A stretch of 63,645 bases of DNA from Pseudomonas sp. IPO3778 (lineage in GTDB: Bacteria; Pseudomonadota; Gammaproteobacteria; Pseudomonadales; Pseudomonadaceae): positions 128,648-192,292 of the forward strand of contig NZ_JACARC010000029.1 in assembly GCF_013386825.1 (NCBI RefSeq), written 5' to 3'. The notes below the pieces were generated by a model. It saw only the letters and a program-made list of their open reading frames with translations, did no database searches and had not been told where the DNA came from. The position numbers were made by a program, and so were the translations under genes. Position 1 is the stretch's first letter. Each line of letters opens with the position of its first letter. Below are positions 1 through 7,535 of this stretch, in pieces.

Positions 1-79
1 TCGCCACAGCAAGCCCCCTCACCACAGCAAGCTCCCTCGCCACAGCAAGCCCCCTCGCCACAAAAGCCCCCTCGCCACA
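1..79. repeat. 18-bp tandem repeat array (left edge)
   Basis: About four and a half copies of an 18-bp unit, TCGCCACAGCAAGCCCCC, follow one another; one copy is 17 bp and two carry single substitutions. The array starts at the first base, so it probably continues outside the window. The unit resembles the arms of the inverted repeat at 10789-10903. No reading frame of interest crosses it. Confidence 0.85.
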
Positions 80-95
80 GGGTTATCTGTCGGTC

Positions 96-767
96 TCAGT
101 GGTTCACGGTGTAAGCCAACATCATCGACAACTGGCACATCGGCCGGCCACTCTCGGCGTGCCACTGGTTGAACGCGCCCTGCACCGTGGCCAGGTCCCG
201 CAGGCTGGTGGGCACCTTGTCGACAATCTTCTGTGCATTCAGCGCCGCCACCACGTCATAGCTGGGCACGAACGTGTCCTTGCCCACCATCCGCAGAAAA
301 CGCGGCGCCGACAACCCGCCCAACTGATGGCCGTGCTTGCTCAGGTACTTCCACAAGCCGACGATATCGGTCACCGGCCAGTCAGCGATCAACGCACCGA
401 AGCTGCCCTTTTCCTTCTCGATATCCAGAATCATCTGCGCGTTGCGCGGCACGCTCTTGAGTTTGCCCAGGTGGCGAATGATGCGGGTGTCCTGCATCAG
501 CCGCTCCAGGTGCTCGGCGCCCATCAGCACGACTTTTTCCGGGTCGAACCCAAAGAACACCTGCTCGAACGCCGGCCACTTGGCGTCCACCACGCTGTGT
601 TTCAGGCCAGCGCGGAATACCCGCAGCGACAGGGTCGACAGGTAGCGATCATCACTGATCTTGCGCAGTTTCGCCGGGGTCAGGGGCACAGGCAGATGGG
701 CTTCCAGCTCGGCCGCCGAACCAAACCGGTTCAGACAATATTCGTGCAGCCACTTGTAATCGCGCAT
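96..767 (-). CDS. DNA-3-methyladenine glycosylase I (Tag)-like protein
   Basis: A 223-residue protein of the Tag/HhH-GPD base-excision-repair family, expected to remove alkylated adenine from DNA in the cytoplasm. Residues about 40-115 carry the Tag-like core (SLRVFRAGLKHSVVDAKWPAFEQVF, shown here as SLRVFRAG then WPAFEQVF, then DTRIIRHLGKL), close to the LSW...CFHQFDP and GIIRHRGKI segments of E. coli Tag. The zinc-binding Cys/His residues that Tag carries at both ends are not seen, so this is a divergent, probably zinc-free member. AGGAGAGG lies just upstream of the ATG. It is followed at a short distance by ttcA upstream on the same strand. Activity on 3-methyladenine is inferred from family only. 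Confidence 0.75.
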   Translation of the reverse strand: MRDYKWLHEYCLNRFGSAAELEAHLPVPLTPAKLRKISDDRYLSTLSLRVFRAGLKHSVVDAKWPAFEQVFFGFDPEKVVLMGAEHLERLMQDTRIIRHLGKLKSVPRNAQMILDIEKEKGSFGALIADWPVTDIVGLWKYLSKHGHQLGGLSAPRFLRMVGKDTFVPSYDVVAALNAQKIVDKVPTSLRDLATVQGAFNQWHAESGRPMCQLSMMLAYTVNH

Positions 768-789
768 GCCCTCTCCTAAGGATTGAAAT

Positions 790-813
790 GAAAACGGCGC
801 CCAGGAGCGCCGT
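790..813 (-). terminator. Rho-independent terminator of ttcA
   Basis: Read on the minus strand, a perfect 7-bp stem (ACGGCGC/GCGCCGT) with a 6-nt loop is followed by TTTTC. It lies just downstream of the ttcA stop codon and before the Tag-like gene. Confidence 0.7.
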
Positions 814-834
814 CTGTCAGAGCGGTGAAAGCGC

Positions 835-1659
835 TCAGAGGTTCACTACGTTGACGAAGCGCGACGCCGCGGTTTCGTCGATACGCAGGCTGGTGAAGTC
901 GAACAGGTTACGGTCGGCCAACTGCGAGGGCTGCACGTTCTGCAAGCTGCGAAAGATGCTGTCGACGCGGCCCGGGGTCTTGCGGTCCCACTCCTGGAGC
1001 ATCTCCTTGACCACCTGGCGTTGCAGATTTTCCTGGGAGCCGCAGAGGTTGCACGGGATGATCGGGAATTGCTTGAGGTCGGAGTACGCCTGGATGTCCC
1101 GCTCATGGCAGTACGCCAGAGGGCGAATCACCACATTGCGCCCGTCGTCGGCCCGCAGCTTGGGCGGCATGGCCTTGAGGCTGCCGTTGAAGAACATGTT
1201 CAGAAAGAAGGTTTCGACGATGTCATCGCGGTGGTGACCCAGGGCCATCTTGGTCGCGCCGATTTCGTCGGCGAAGGTGTAGAGCGTGCCACGGCGCAGG
1301 CGCGAGCACAGCGAGCAGGTGGTCTTGCCTTCCGGGACCAGCTCCTTGACCACCGAGTAGGTGTCCTTCTCGACGATGTGGTACTCGACCCCCAGTTCCT
1401 TGAGGTAGGCCGGCAGCACATGCTCGGGAAACCCCGGCTGCTTCTGGTCCATGTTCACGGCGACGATCTCGAACTTGATCGGTGCAACCTTTTGCAGGTG
1501 CATCAGCACGTCGAGCAGGGTGTAGCTGTCTTTGCCGCCGGACAGGCAGACCATGACCTTGTCGCCCTCTTCGATCATGTTGAAATCGGCGACTGCCTCA
1601 CCGGCCTGGCGACGCAGGCGTTTTTGCAGTTTGTTCTGGTTGACCGTAAGAGTGCCCAT
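835..1659 (-). CDS. ttcA: tRNA-cytidine(32) 2-sulfurtransferase TtcA
   Basis: A 274-residue enzyme that thiolates cytidine 32 in the anticodon loop of certain tRNAs, using ATP and an iron-sulfur cluster. The PP-loop SGGKDS is at residues 40-45. The cluster/catalytic cysteine pairs are C115-x-x-C118 (in [12 protein letters not shown]) and C203-x-x-C206 (in [10 protein letters not shown]), the hallmark of TtcA as opposed to TilS or MesJ-type PP-loop enzymes. Length matches the Pseudomonas family. The ATG at 1659 is the first in-frame start. It is monocistronic or weakly linked to the Tag-like gene, since a hairpin terminator separates them. Confidence 0.95.
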   Translation of the reverse strand: MGTLTVNQNKLQKRLRRQAGEAVADFNMIEEGDKVMVCLSGGKDSYTLLDVLMHLQKVAPIKFEIVAVNMDQKQPGFPEHVLPAYLKELGVEYHIVEKDTYSVVKELVPEGKTTCSLCSRLRRGTLYTFADEIGATKMALGHHRDDIVETFFLNMFFNGSLKAMPPKLRADDGRNVVIRPLAYCHERDIQAYSDLKQFPIIPCNLCGSQENLQRQVVKEMLQEWDRKTPGRVDSIFRSLQNVQPSQLADRNLFDFTSLRIDETAASRFVNVVNL

Positions 1660-2031
1660 GGCGCTTGGATCCGCGAAAGGTGTGTGACGAAAAGCCGGGT
1701 ATTTTACCGGGATGGACGACCGAGTTCCAATGTGGGCTTGTGTGGGAGCGGGCTTGCTCGCGAAAGCGGCCTGTCAGTCAATATGTGTGTGACTGACCCA
1801 CCGCCTTCGCGAGCATGCCCGCTCCCCCAATTGACTGCATTCCAATCAACAGACCCCGCCGCGATTAAGCCCAATGTTTACAGCGCAATTTGCTCTAAAG
1901 CCCTACGGTTTTTCCGGTCATCACTTCCTATACTGCGACATAAGGTCGCACATATATCCAGACCTTTCAGGCCAATTGGCCCGTGGGCGCTCCACTGGGG
2001 GGCGATGGTAATAACGACAGGAGTGACTGGC
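1660..2031. other. Intergenic region between ttcA and the Yip1 gene
   Basis: 372 bases between divergent genes. It holds the REP doublet at 1741-1828, a possible -10 hexamer TATACT at 1929-1934 with no good -35, and the short stem GCGAC-ataag-GTCGC just after it. No credible coding sequence is seen; the long open frame through here has no start site near it and is a shadow. Confidence 0.5.
1741..1828. repeat. REP doublet (GGGAGCGGGCTTGCTCGCGAA type)
   Basis: Two REP sequences face each other: TGTGGGAGCGGGCTTGCTCG at the left and the near-complement GCGAGCATGCCCGCTCCC at the right, about 50 bp apart. One substitution (GCATGCCC for GCAAGCCC) marks the right copy. Confidence 0.9.
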
Positions 2032-2634
2032 ATGATCCATCACGTCGTGGGACTTTTCACCCACCCCGATCAGGAATGGCGGGAAATCCGTGGCGATAAA
2101 GAAGAAAGCATCAGCCACATGTACCTCACCCATACGCTGATTCTCGCAGCGATCCCCGCGGTATCAGCCTTTATCGGCACCACTCAGGTGGGCTGGGTCA
2201 TCGGCAGCCGCGCACCGGTGATGCTGACGGTGGAAAGCGCGTTGTGGATGACCCTCATGTCCTACGCGGCGATGCTCGGCGGCGTGGCGGTGATGGGCGC
2301 GTTCATTCACTGGATGGCCCGCACCTATGACGCCAACCCCAGCATGGCCCGTTGCGTGGCGTTTGCCACCTACACCGCGACCCCCCTGTTTATCGGCGGG
2401 CTGGCGGCGTTGTACCCGCATATGTGGCTGGGCATGGTCGTCGGCACGGCCGCGATTTGCTACACGGTGTACCTGCTGTATGTAGGACTGCCGACCTTCA
2501 TGAACATCAACCCGGACGAGGGTTTTCTGTTTTCCAGCTCGGTGCTGGCGGTAGGCCTGGTGGTGCTGGTGGCGATCATGGCGTTTACCGTGATCGTCTG
2601 GGGGCTGGGCGTAGGCCCGATCTACACCAACTGA
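2032..2634 (+). CDS. Yip1-family inner-membrane protein
   Basis: A 200-residue polytopic membrane protein of the Yip1 domain type. The N-terminus MIHHVVGLFTHPDQEWREI is the usual soluble lead of this family in proteobacteria (a proline- and tryptophan-containing amphipathic stretch), followed by about five hydrophobic segments: residues about 31-50, 65-90, 105-125, 130-150 and 170-195. The ATG at 2032 is preceded by AGGAG; the open frame extends far upstream but has no initiation signal there. Function of bacterial Yip1 proteins is unknown; a role in membrane organisation is only a guess. A hairpin terminator follows. Confidence 0.85.
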   Translation: MIHHVVGLFTHPDQEWREIRGDKEESISHMYLTHTLILAAIPAVSAFIGTTQVGWVIGSRAPVMLTVESALWMTLMSYAAMLGGVAVMGAFIHWMARTYDANPSMARCVAFATYTATPLFIGGLAALYPHMWLGMVVGTAAICYTVYLLYVGLPTFMNINPDEGFLFSSSVLAVGLVVLVAIMAFTVIVWGLGVGPIYTN

Positions 2635-2652
2635 CGCGGTTCAACCCGCAGG

Positions 2653-2675
2653 AAAAGCCACCGCAAGGTGGCTTT
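2653..2675 (+). terminator. Hairpin terminator after Yip1 gene
   Basis: AAAGCCACC, GCAA loop, GGTGGCTTT: a perfect stem with a short T stretch, 18 bp after the stop codon. Confidence 0.75.
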
Positions 2676-2763
2676 GTGCGTTATGCATGACCATTCGGCG
2701 CCTGACAGATTCGGATACACCCTGGTTTGCGGCATACTGGGCATCTCTGGAGATATGTACAGC

Positions 2764-3258
2764 ATGCCCGAGCAACTCAATACCCGCGTCGAAGATTGTT
2801 TCCTGCAAGCCGAATCCTTTTTCAAACGAAGCTTCAAACGCCCCCAGGTCAGCCTCAAGCTGCGGGGCCAGAAGGCCGGTGTCGCGCATTTGCACGAGAA
2901 CCTGCTGCGCTTCAACCCGCAGCTGTACCGTGAAAACAGCCAACACTTCCTTAAACAGACGGTCGCCCATGAAGTGGCGCACCTGATTGCCCACCAATTG
3001 TTCGGCGAGCGCATCCAGCCCCATGGCGAGGAATGGCAGTTGATCATGCGTGGGGTTTACGAACTGCCGCCCGATCGCTGCCACACCTATGAAATCCAGC
3101 GGCGACGGGTGACGCGGTATATCTATCGCTGCCCGTGTGCCGACAGCGACTTCCCGTTTTCGTCCCAGCGTCACGGGCTGGTGAGCCAGGGGCGGCGGTA
3201 TTTGTGCAGGCGGTGCCGGCAGACCCTGGTGTTTACCGGGGAAACCAGGGTGGAATAA
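2764..3258 (+). CDS. SprT-family zinc metalloprotease-like protein
   Basis: A 164-residue SprT-like protein. The zinc/catalytic motif HEVAH lies near residues 69-73 and is followed by a downstream acidic/His region; the C-terminal zinc ribbon is visible as CPCADSDF...CRRCRQTL (two C-x-x-C or C-x-C pairs). SprT domains are related to eukaryotic Spartan, which cleaves DNA-protein crosslinks; the bacterial role is little known. ATG 2764 is chosen because GGAG lies 11 nt before it; an alternative ATG three codons upstream (2755) is too close to that site. A REP doublet follows directly. Confidence 0.85.
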   Translation: MPEQLNTRVEDCFLQAESFFKRSFKRPQVSLKLRGQKAGVAHLHENLLRFNPQLYRENSQHFLKQTVAHEVAHLIAHQLFGERIQPHGEEWQLIMRGVYELPPDRCHTYEIQRRRVTRYIYRCPCADSDFPFSSQRHGLVSQGRRYLCRRCRQTLVFTGETRVE

Positions 3259-3264
3259 GGGCCT

Positions 3265-3332
3265 CATCGCAGGCAAGCCAGCTCCCACATTGGAATGCAT
3301 TTCAACTGTGGGAGCTGGCTTGCCTGCGATAG
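3265..3332. repeat. REP doublet (GGGAGCTGGCTTGCCTGCGAT type)
   Basis: Inverted pair: ATCGCAGGCAAGCCAGCTCC and GGAGCTGGCTTGCCTGCGAT with only about 20 bp between the arms. Lies between the convergent 3' ends of the SprT-like and CoA-transferase genes, where it could act as a bidirectional transcription stop. Confidence 0.9.
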
Positions 3333-3346
3333 CGTCAGCCCAGGCG

Positions 3347-4528
3347 CTACTGAATCACCTTGGCACGCCGCAGATCGTCTATCTGCTGAGCACTGAAGCC
3401 CAACTCCGCCAACACCTCTTCGCTGTGAGCGCCCAATGCCGCTCCGATGTGCCTGGCCGCCGGCAAGCCTTCGGAAAACTTCAACGGACAGGCTATCTGC
3501 GCCTGTGCGGAACCATCGCCCCGCGGCACTTGGCTGATCAGCTCCCGGGCCTTCAGCTGTGGGTGTTCAACGGCCTCGCTCAGGCTCAATACCGGTTCGA
3601 CACACGCATCAATCCCGGCAAACAGCTCACACAACTGATCAAAGCTGCGTTTCTCGAACTCGACCTGCAACGCCAGCTTGAGGGCTTTCTGTTGCTCGGG
3701 CTTGGGCGACAAACCCTGCGCGGCCAACTCCGGCCGCCCGAGCGCCGTACACAACGGCTGCATAAAAGCCGGCTCCAGGCTGCCCACCGAGAACCAGCGC
3801 CCGTCCCGTGACCGATAATAGTCATAGAAACTGCCGCCATTGAGCACCTGGTTCTCCCACGCCGGCTCCACGCCACACGCCAGGTAACCCGCGCCGGCCA
3901 TGGCATTCAGGCTGAAGGCGCAATCGGTCATGCTCACGTCCAGGTGTTGACCCACCCCGCTGTGCTGCCGGGCAATCACTGCCGCGAGCAAGCCGATCAC
4001 CGCGTGCAACGAGCCGCCGCCCACGTCCGCCAACTGCACGCCCAGGGGCAACGGGCCGCTGTCCTGACGCCCGGTGTAGCTGGCGATACCGGCCAGGGCC
4101 AGGTAGTTGATGTCATGGCCGGCGCGGTCCTTGTAGGGGCCGGTTTGGCCGTAGCCGGTGATGGAGACGTAGATCAGCTTCGGGTTGATTGCCTTCAAGG
4201 CCTCGTAGCCCAGGCCCAGACGCTCCATCACCCCGGGGCGAAATTGCTCCAGCACGATGTCGTAGTCCGCCACCAACTGCCCCACGATCGCCACGGCCTC
4301 GGCCTGCTTGAGGTCCAGGGCCAGGCTGCGTTTGTTGCGGTTCAGGTAGGCGTGGCTGGCGGACACGCCGTGGTCATGGGGCGGCAACACCCGCAGCAGG
4401 TCCATGCGCGTGGGGGATTCGATGCGCAGCACCTCCGCGCCCATGTCGGCCAGCAGCAACGAGGCAAACGGCCCCGGCAGCAAGGTGGAGAAATCCAGTA
4501 CTTTGAGGGACGCCAAGGGGCCTGACAT
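3347..4528 (-). CDS. CaiB/BaiF-type CoA-transferase (class III)
   Basis: A 393-residue class III CoA-transferase, moving coenzyme A between carboxylic acids (or epimerising 2-methylacyl-CoA). Typical signatures: LKVLDFSTLLPGPFAS near the N-terminus, ADMGAEVLRIESP, NRNKRSLALDLK, and the central QLADVGGGSLHAVIGLLAA, in which the Asp is the expected catalytic nucleophile. The ATG at 4528 (MSGPLASL) is preferred to the upstream ATG 4588 because all family members begin close to this point. Its position next to dctA suggests a substrate related to C4-dicarboxylates, such as succinate as CoA donor; that is inference. In P. aeruginosa, as I remember, the same gene sits next to dctA. Confidence 0.9.
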   Translation of the reverse strand: MSGPLASLKVLDFSTLLPGPFASLLLADMGAEVLRIESPTRMDLLRVLPPHDHGVSASHAYLNRNKRSLALDLKQAEAVAIVGQLVADYDIVLEQFRPGVMERLGLGYEALKAINPKLIYVSITGYGQTGPYKDRAGHDINYLALAGIASYTGRQDSGPLPLGVQLADVGGGSLHAVIGLLAAVIARQHSGVGQHLDVSMTDCAFSLNAMAGAGYLACGVEPAWENQVLNGGSFYDYYRSRDGRWFSVGSLEPAFMQPLCTALGRPELAAQGLSPKPEQQKALKLALQVEFEKRSFDQLCELFAGIDACVEPVLSLSEAVEHPQLKARELISQVPRGDGSAQAQIACPLKFSEGLPAARHIGAALGAHSEEVLAELGFSAQQIDDLRRAKVIQ

Positions 4529-4654
4529 GAAGACTCCGATTCCGGTTCGATAGCTCACAGAGTAGGCAAGCCTGACCATCAGCGGCAATCACCTAAACCA
4601 TCATCCGCAGTGACCGATGTTTCCAGGAGGCCTAACGCGAGACGCAGAGCCTCA

Positions 4655-4690
4655 GTGGCGGCATTCCCACGCAGAGGGTGGGAACGATCG
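4655..4690. repeat. Short dispersed inverted repeat (ATTCCCACGC type)
   Basis: GCATTCCCACGCAGAGGGTG followed by GGAACGATC: arms TTCCCAC/GTGGGAA around CGCAGAGG. This is the common Pseudomonas repeat usually seen as CGTTCCCACGCTCTGCGTGG. Located between dctA and the CoA-transferase gene. Confidence 0.7.
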
Positions 4691-4699
4691 AACAGGCAT

Positions 4700-4728
4700 A
4701 AAAAAACCCATCCGAAGATGGGTTTTTT
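4700..4728 (-). terminator. Rho-independent terminator of dctA
   Basis: AAAAAACCCATC-CGAA-GATGGGTTTTTT: a perfect stem with A/T tails on both sides, so it could act in both directions. It follows the dctA stop by about 15 bp. Confidence 0.9.
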
Positions 4729-4743
4729 ACACGCGGTGCAGCC

Positions 4744-6078
4744 TTACTTGACGGCGGTTGGGGTCGGGCCTTCGGCCACACCCAGGTCGTCTTCTTCACG
4801 GGTCTCGGAGATACCGCGGCCACCGGAAGCCAGTTCGACTTGCAGCTTGTCTTCGTCCAGTTCCTTGACCCACTTGGCCACAACCAGGGTCGCAACGGCG
4901 TTGCCTACCAGGTTGGTCAGTGCGCGGGCTTCGGACATGAAGCGGTCGATACCCAGGATCAGCGCCAGGCCGGCAACCGGCAGGTGGCCAACAGCCGACA
5001 GGGTCGCGGCCAGTACGATGAAGCCCGAACCGGTTACGCCAGCCGCGCCCTTGGAGGACAGCAGCAGTACCAGCAACAGGGTGATCTGGTGGGTGATGTC
5101 CATGTGGGTGTCAGTCGCCTGGGCGATGAACACGGCAGCCATGGTCAGGTAGATCGAAGTACCGTCCAGGTTGAAGGAGTAGCCAGTCGGGATAACCAGA
5201 CCCACTACCGACTTCTTGGCGCCCAGGCGTTCCATCTTGATCAGCATGCGTGGCAGTGCGGATTCGGACGAGGAAGTACCCAGTACGATCAGCAGCTCTT
5301 CACGGATGTAGCGGATCAGTTTCAGCACGCTGAAGCCGTGTGCGCGGCAGATGGCGCCCAGCACCAGCACCACGAACAGGATGCAGGTGATGTAGAAGCA
5401 GATCATCAGCTGGCCCAACTGCACCAGCGAACCGACACCGTAGGCACCGATGGTGAACGCCATGGCGCCCAGGGCACCGAGTGGCGCGAGCTTCATGATC
5501 ATGTTGATGATGTTGAACATCACGTGGGCGAAGCGATCGATGAAGTCCAGCACCGGCTTGCCGTAGGCACCCAGGCGATGCAGGGCGAAACCGAAGATCA
5601 CCGAGAACATCAGCACTTGCAGGATGTCACCGGTGGCGAACGCGCCAACGATGGTGTTCGGGATCACGTTCAGCAGGAAGCCAACGATGCTCTGGTCTGC
5701 ACCGGCGGTCACATAGGCTGCGACTTTCGAAGCGTCCAGGGTAGCCACGTCGATGTGCATGCCGGCGCCCGGTTGCACAACGTTGACCACGATCAGACCG
5801 ATCAGCAGGGCGATGGTAGAGACGACTTCGAAGTACAGCAGCGCGTAGCCGCCGGTTTTGCCGACCGATTTCATGCTTTGCATGCCAGCGATGCCGCTGA
5901 CAACGGTGCAGAAGATGATCGGGGCGATGACCATTTTGATCAGCTTGATAAAGCCGTCACCCAGTGGCTTGAGGGCCACGCCGGTCTGCGGGTAGAAGTG
6001 GCCGAGCAAAATACCGATAACGATTGCAACGATCACCTGGAAATACAGGGATTTGTACAGTGGCTGACGAGTCGTCAT
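4744..6078 (-). CDS. dctA: C4-dicarboxylate:cation symporter DctA
   Basis: A 444-residue DAACS-family symporter importing succinate, fumarate and malate across the inner membrane. Visible motifs: the serine-rich re-entrant loop [12 protein letters not shown], the conserved [12 protein letters not shown] helix and the second re-entrant loop [19 protein letters not shown]. Eight hydrophobic helices can be traced. [15 protein letters not shown] from ATG 6078 is the usual DctA start; the longer frame to 6132 has no support. A strong sigma-54 promoter lies at 6213-6227, giving a leader of about 120 nt, so control by a DctB/DctD-type enhancer-binding system is expected; no dctBD pair is in the window. 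Confidence 0.97.
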   Translation of the reverse strand: MTTRQPLYKSLYFQVIVAIVIGILLGHFYPQTGVALKPLGDGFIKLIKMVIAPIIFCTVVSGIAGMQSMKSVGKTGGYALLYFEVVSTIALLIGLIVVNVVQPGAGMHIDVATLDASKVAAYVTAGADQSIVGFLLNVIPNTIVGAFATGDILQVLMFSVIFGFALHRLGAYGKPVLDFIDRFAHVMFNIINMIMKLAPLGALGAMAFTIGAYGVGSLVQLGQLMICFYITCILFVVLVLGAICRAHGFSVLKLIRYIREELLIVLGTSSSESALPRMLIKMERLGAKKSVVGLVIPTGYSFNLDGTSIYLTMAAVFIAQATDTHMDITHQITLLLVLLLSSKGAAGVTGSGFIVLAATLSAVGHLPVAGLALILGIDRFMSEARALTNLVGNAVATLVVAKWVKELDEDKLQVELASGGRGISETREEDDLGVAEGPTPTAVK

Positions 6079-6104
6079 TGCAAAGTTCCTCAATCGTCCC
6101 GTGT

Positions 6105-6118
6105 GGCAAATATCCGCC
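6105..6118. promoter_or_regulatory. Candidate regulator box in the dctA leader
   Basis: GGCAAATATCCGCC, one of three copies of GGC-NN-A-Y-ATCCGCC in the dctA/AraC intergenic region (others at 6348-6361 and 6382-6395). This copy lies between the sigma-54 promoter and the ATG of dctA. Confidence 0.5.
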
Positions 6119-6212
6119 ATTGCCCACGACACTTGAATTGCGAACCCTCCTGCACTGGAGGGATTTGTTGTTTGAGAGCCTGCTCAAGGCCGGTCTCCCT
6201 GCGCTCTGTATC

Positions 6213-6227
6213 GCAAGCGGCGTGCCA
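6213..6227 (-). promoter_or_regulatory. Sigma-54 (RpoN) promoter of dctA
   Basis: On the minus strand: TGGCACG-CCGC-TTGC, an exact match to the -24/-12 consensus TGGCACG-N4-TTGC. The GG and GC doublets are 12 bp apart. Confidence 0.9.
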
Positions 6228-6347
6228 CTTTTGCCGAAAACCGCTGAAGGCCTTTAGACATCGGCGCTCGGGGGATTTTCAGTTTCAGACAGCGCCCATA
6301 GACAGTGGCGGGTTTCCGCCTACACGCCTGATCTCGTCCTACAATTT

Positions 6348-6395
6348 GGCGGATATCCGCCTTGTTGCCCCCGCGCAGGATGGCTAACATCCGCC
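6348..6395. promoter_or_regulatory. Two candidate AraC-regulator boxes
   Basis: GGCGGATATCCGCC (6348-6361) is a perfect 14-bp palindrome; GGCTAACATCCGCC (6382-6395) repeats the right half 34 bp further on. Both lie just upstream of the AraC-family gene at 6417 and match the box at 6105-6118. Likely autoregulatory operators. Confidence 0.55.
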
Positions 6396-6416
6396 ATTCA
6401 ATGGACGAGGCCCCTC

Positions 6417-7415
6417 ATGCGTGAACGTACCATCGCCAGTCACTACGCCCGGGCCGCCCTCGGCGGTGCACGCCGGGCGGGCGTCGACTACTCGGGCCTG
6501 CTGCAGCACGTGGGCATTACCCCGGAACTCCTGAGCGAACCCCGCGCCCGCATCGCCCCGGAGCAATTCACCCGGCTGCTGCAGATGCTGTGGCTGGAAC
6601 TGGATGACGAATACCTGGGTTTCGCCGAAGGCCCGAGCAAGCGCGGCACGTTCGCCATGATGTGCCACGCGCTGATTCATTGCCGCACCCTAGAGAAGGC
6701 TCTCGAACGCGGCTTATTATTTTATAGCCTATTCCCGCAAGGTCCGCGTTGGCGTCTGACGCGCGAAGGGGAAATGGCCCGCTTGAGCCTGGACGACTCC
6801 CAGCTCTGGGACCCGGATCACTTTCTCAGTGAATGCCTGCTGGTGATCTGGCATCGCCTCGGCAGTTGGCTGATCGGCCAGCGTATCCGCCTGGACCAGG
6901 CCACGTTCAGCTACCCGATGCCGCCCCACGCCACTGAGTACGACTTGCTGTTCCCCTGCCCGCAGGTGTTTTCGGCGCCCACCAGCAGCCTGGTGTTTCC
7001 CAGCCGCTACCTGAGCCTGCCGCTGTTGCAGGACGAACGCACCCTCAAGCATTTCCTCGAGCGCTCACCCGCCGACCTGTTGTCACGTCCGGATGAAGGC
7101 GACAGTTTAAGCAGCCAACTGCGGCGTTTATTAAGCCGTGATCGCACGCCCTGGCCCGACCTGGAAGCCGTCGCCCAGCACCTGCACATCAGCCCGCAGA
7201 CCCTGCGTCGGCATTTGCGGGAAGAAGGCACCAGCTTTCAGGCGCTCAAGGATGAGTTGCGCCGGGACATTGCGATTTATCACTTGGGACGGGCGGATTT
7301 GTCGTTACAGGAGATCGCCGAGCAGTTGGGATTTTCCGAACCGTCGGCGTTTCATCGGGCGTTCAAGAAGTGGACCGGGTTGACGCCGGGGGCCTATAGA
7401 GCACAAGAGAGTTAG
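6417..7415 (+). CDS. AraC-family transcriptional regulator (arabinose-binding-like N domain)
   Basis: A 332-residue regulator. The N-terminal two-thirds resembles the PF12625 ligand domain (GLLQHVGITPELLSEPRARI...FTRLLQMLWLELDDEYLGF), as in OruR-like regulators. The C-terminal double helix-turn-helix is clear: LEAVAQHLHISPQTLRRHLREEG for the first and LSLQEIAEQLGFSEPSAFHRAFKKWTG for the second. It is divergent from dctA, and three copies of an ATCCGCC box in the shared region suggest it controls itself and perhaps dctA. The inducer is unknown. Start ATG 6417 lies after GAGG. Gene order next to dctA and phoQ resembles P. aeruginosa (from memory). Confidence 0.9.
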   Translation: MRERTIASHYARAALGGARRAGVDYSGLLQHVGITPELLSEPRARIAPEQFTRLLQMLWLELDDEYLGFAEGPSKRGTFAMMCHALIHCRTLEKALERGLLFYSLFPQGPRWRLTREGEMARLSLDDSQLWDPDHFLSECLLVIWHRLGSWLIGQRIRLDQATFSYPMPPHATEYDLLFPCPQVFSAPTSSLVFPSRYLSLPLLQDERTLKHFLERSPADLLSRPDEGDSLSSQLRRLLSRDRTPWPDLEAVAQHLHISPQTLRRHLREEGTSFQALKDELRRDIAIYHLGRADLSLQEIAEQLGFSEPSAFHRAFKKWTGLTPGAYRAQES

Positions 7416-7437
7416 ATAAGCGTTGCCAGTACCCGCC

Positions 7438-7516
7438 TCATCGCGGGCAAGCCCGGCTCCCACAGTTTGATTTGTGGACACAGTCACAATGTGGGAGCTG
7501 GCTTGCCTGCGATGAG
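7438..7516. repeat. REP doublet, mixed arms
   Basis: CATCGCGGGCAAGCCCGGCTCC on the left (shown as CATCGCGGGCAAGCCC + GGCTCC) faces GGAGCTGGCTTGCCTGCGAT on the right. The left arm is of the GGG/CCC type and the right arm of the CTGGC type. It separates the convergent AraC and phoQ-like genes. Confidence 0.85.
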
Positions 7517-7535
7517 GCCGGTGCAGCCATAAAGA

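Noticed and set aside
1..79. CRISPR array
   Set aside because: The 18-bp units abut directly without unique spacers and no cas gene is present.
1021..2031. Long N-terminal extension of the Yip1 frame
   Set aside because: It crosses ttcA on the other strand and a REP pair; AGGAG and homology point to ATG 2032.
4840..6387. 515-codon open frame antisense to dctA
   Set aside because: Composition (Gln/His/Asp-rich) is that of a complement frame, and dctA with promoter and terminator explains the region.
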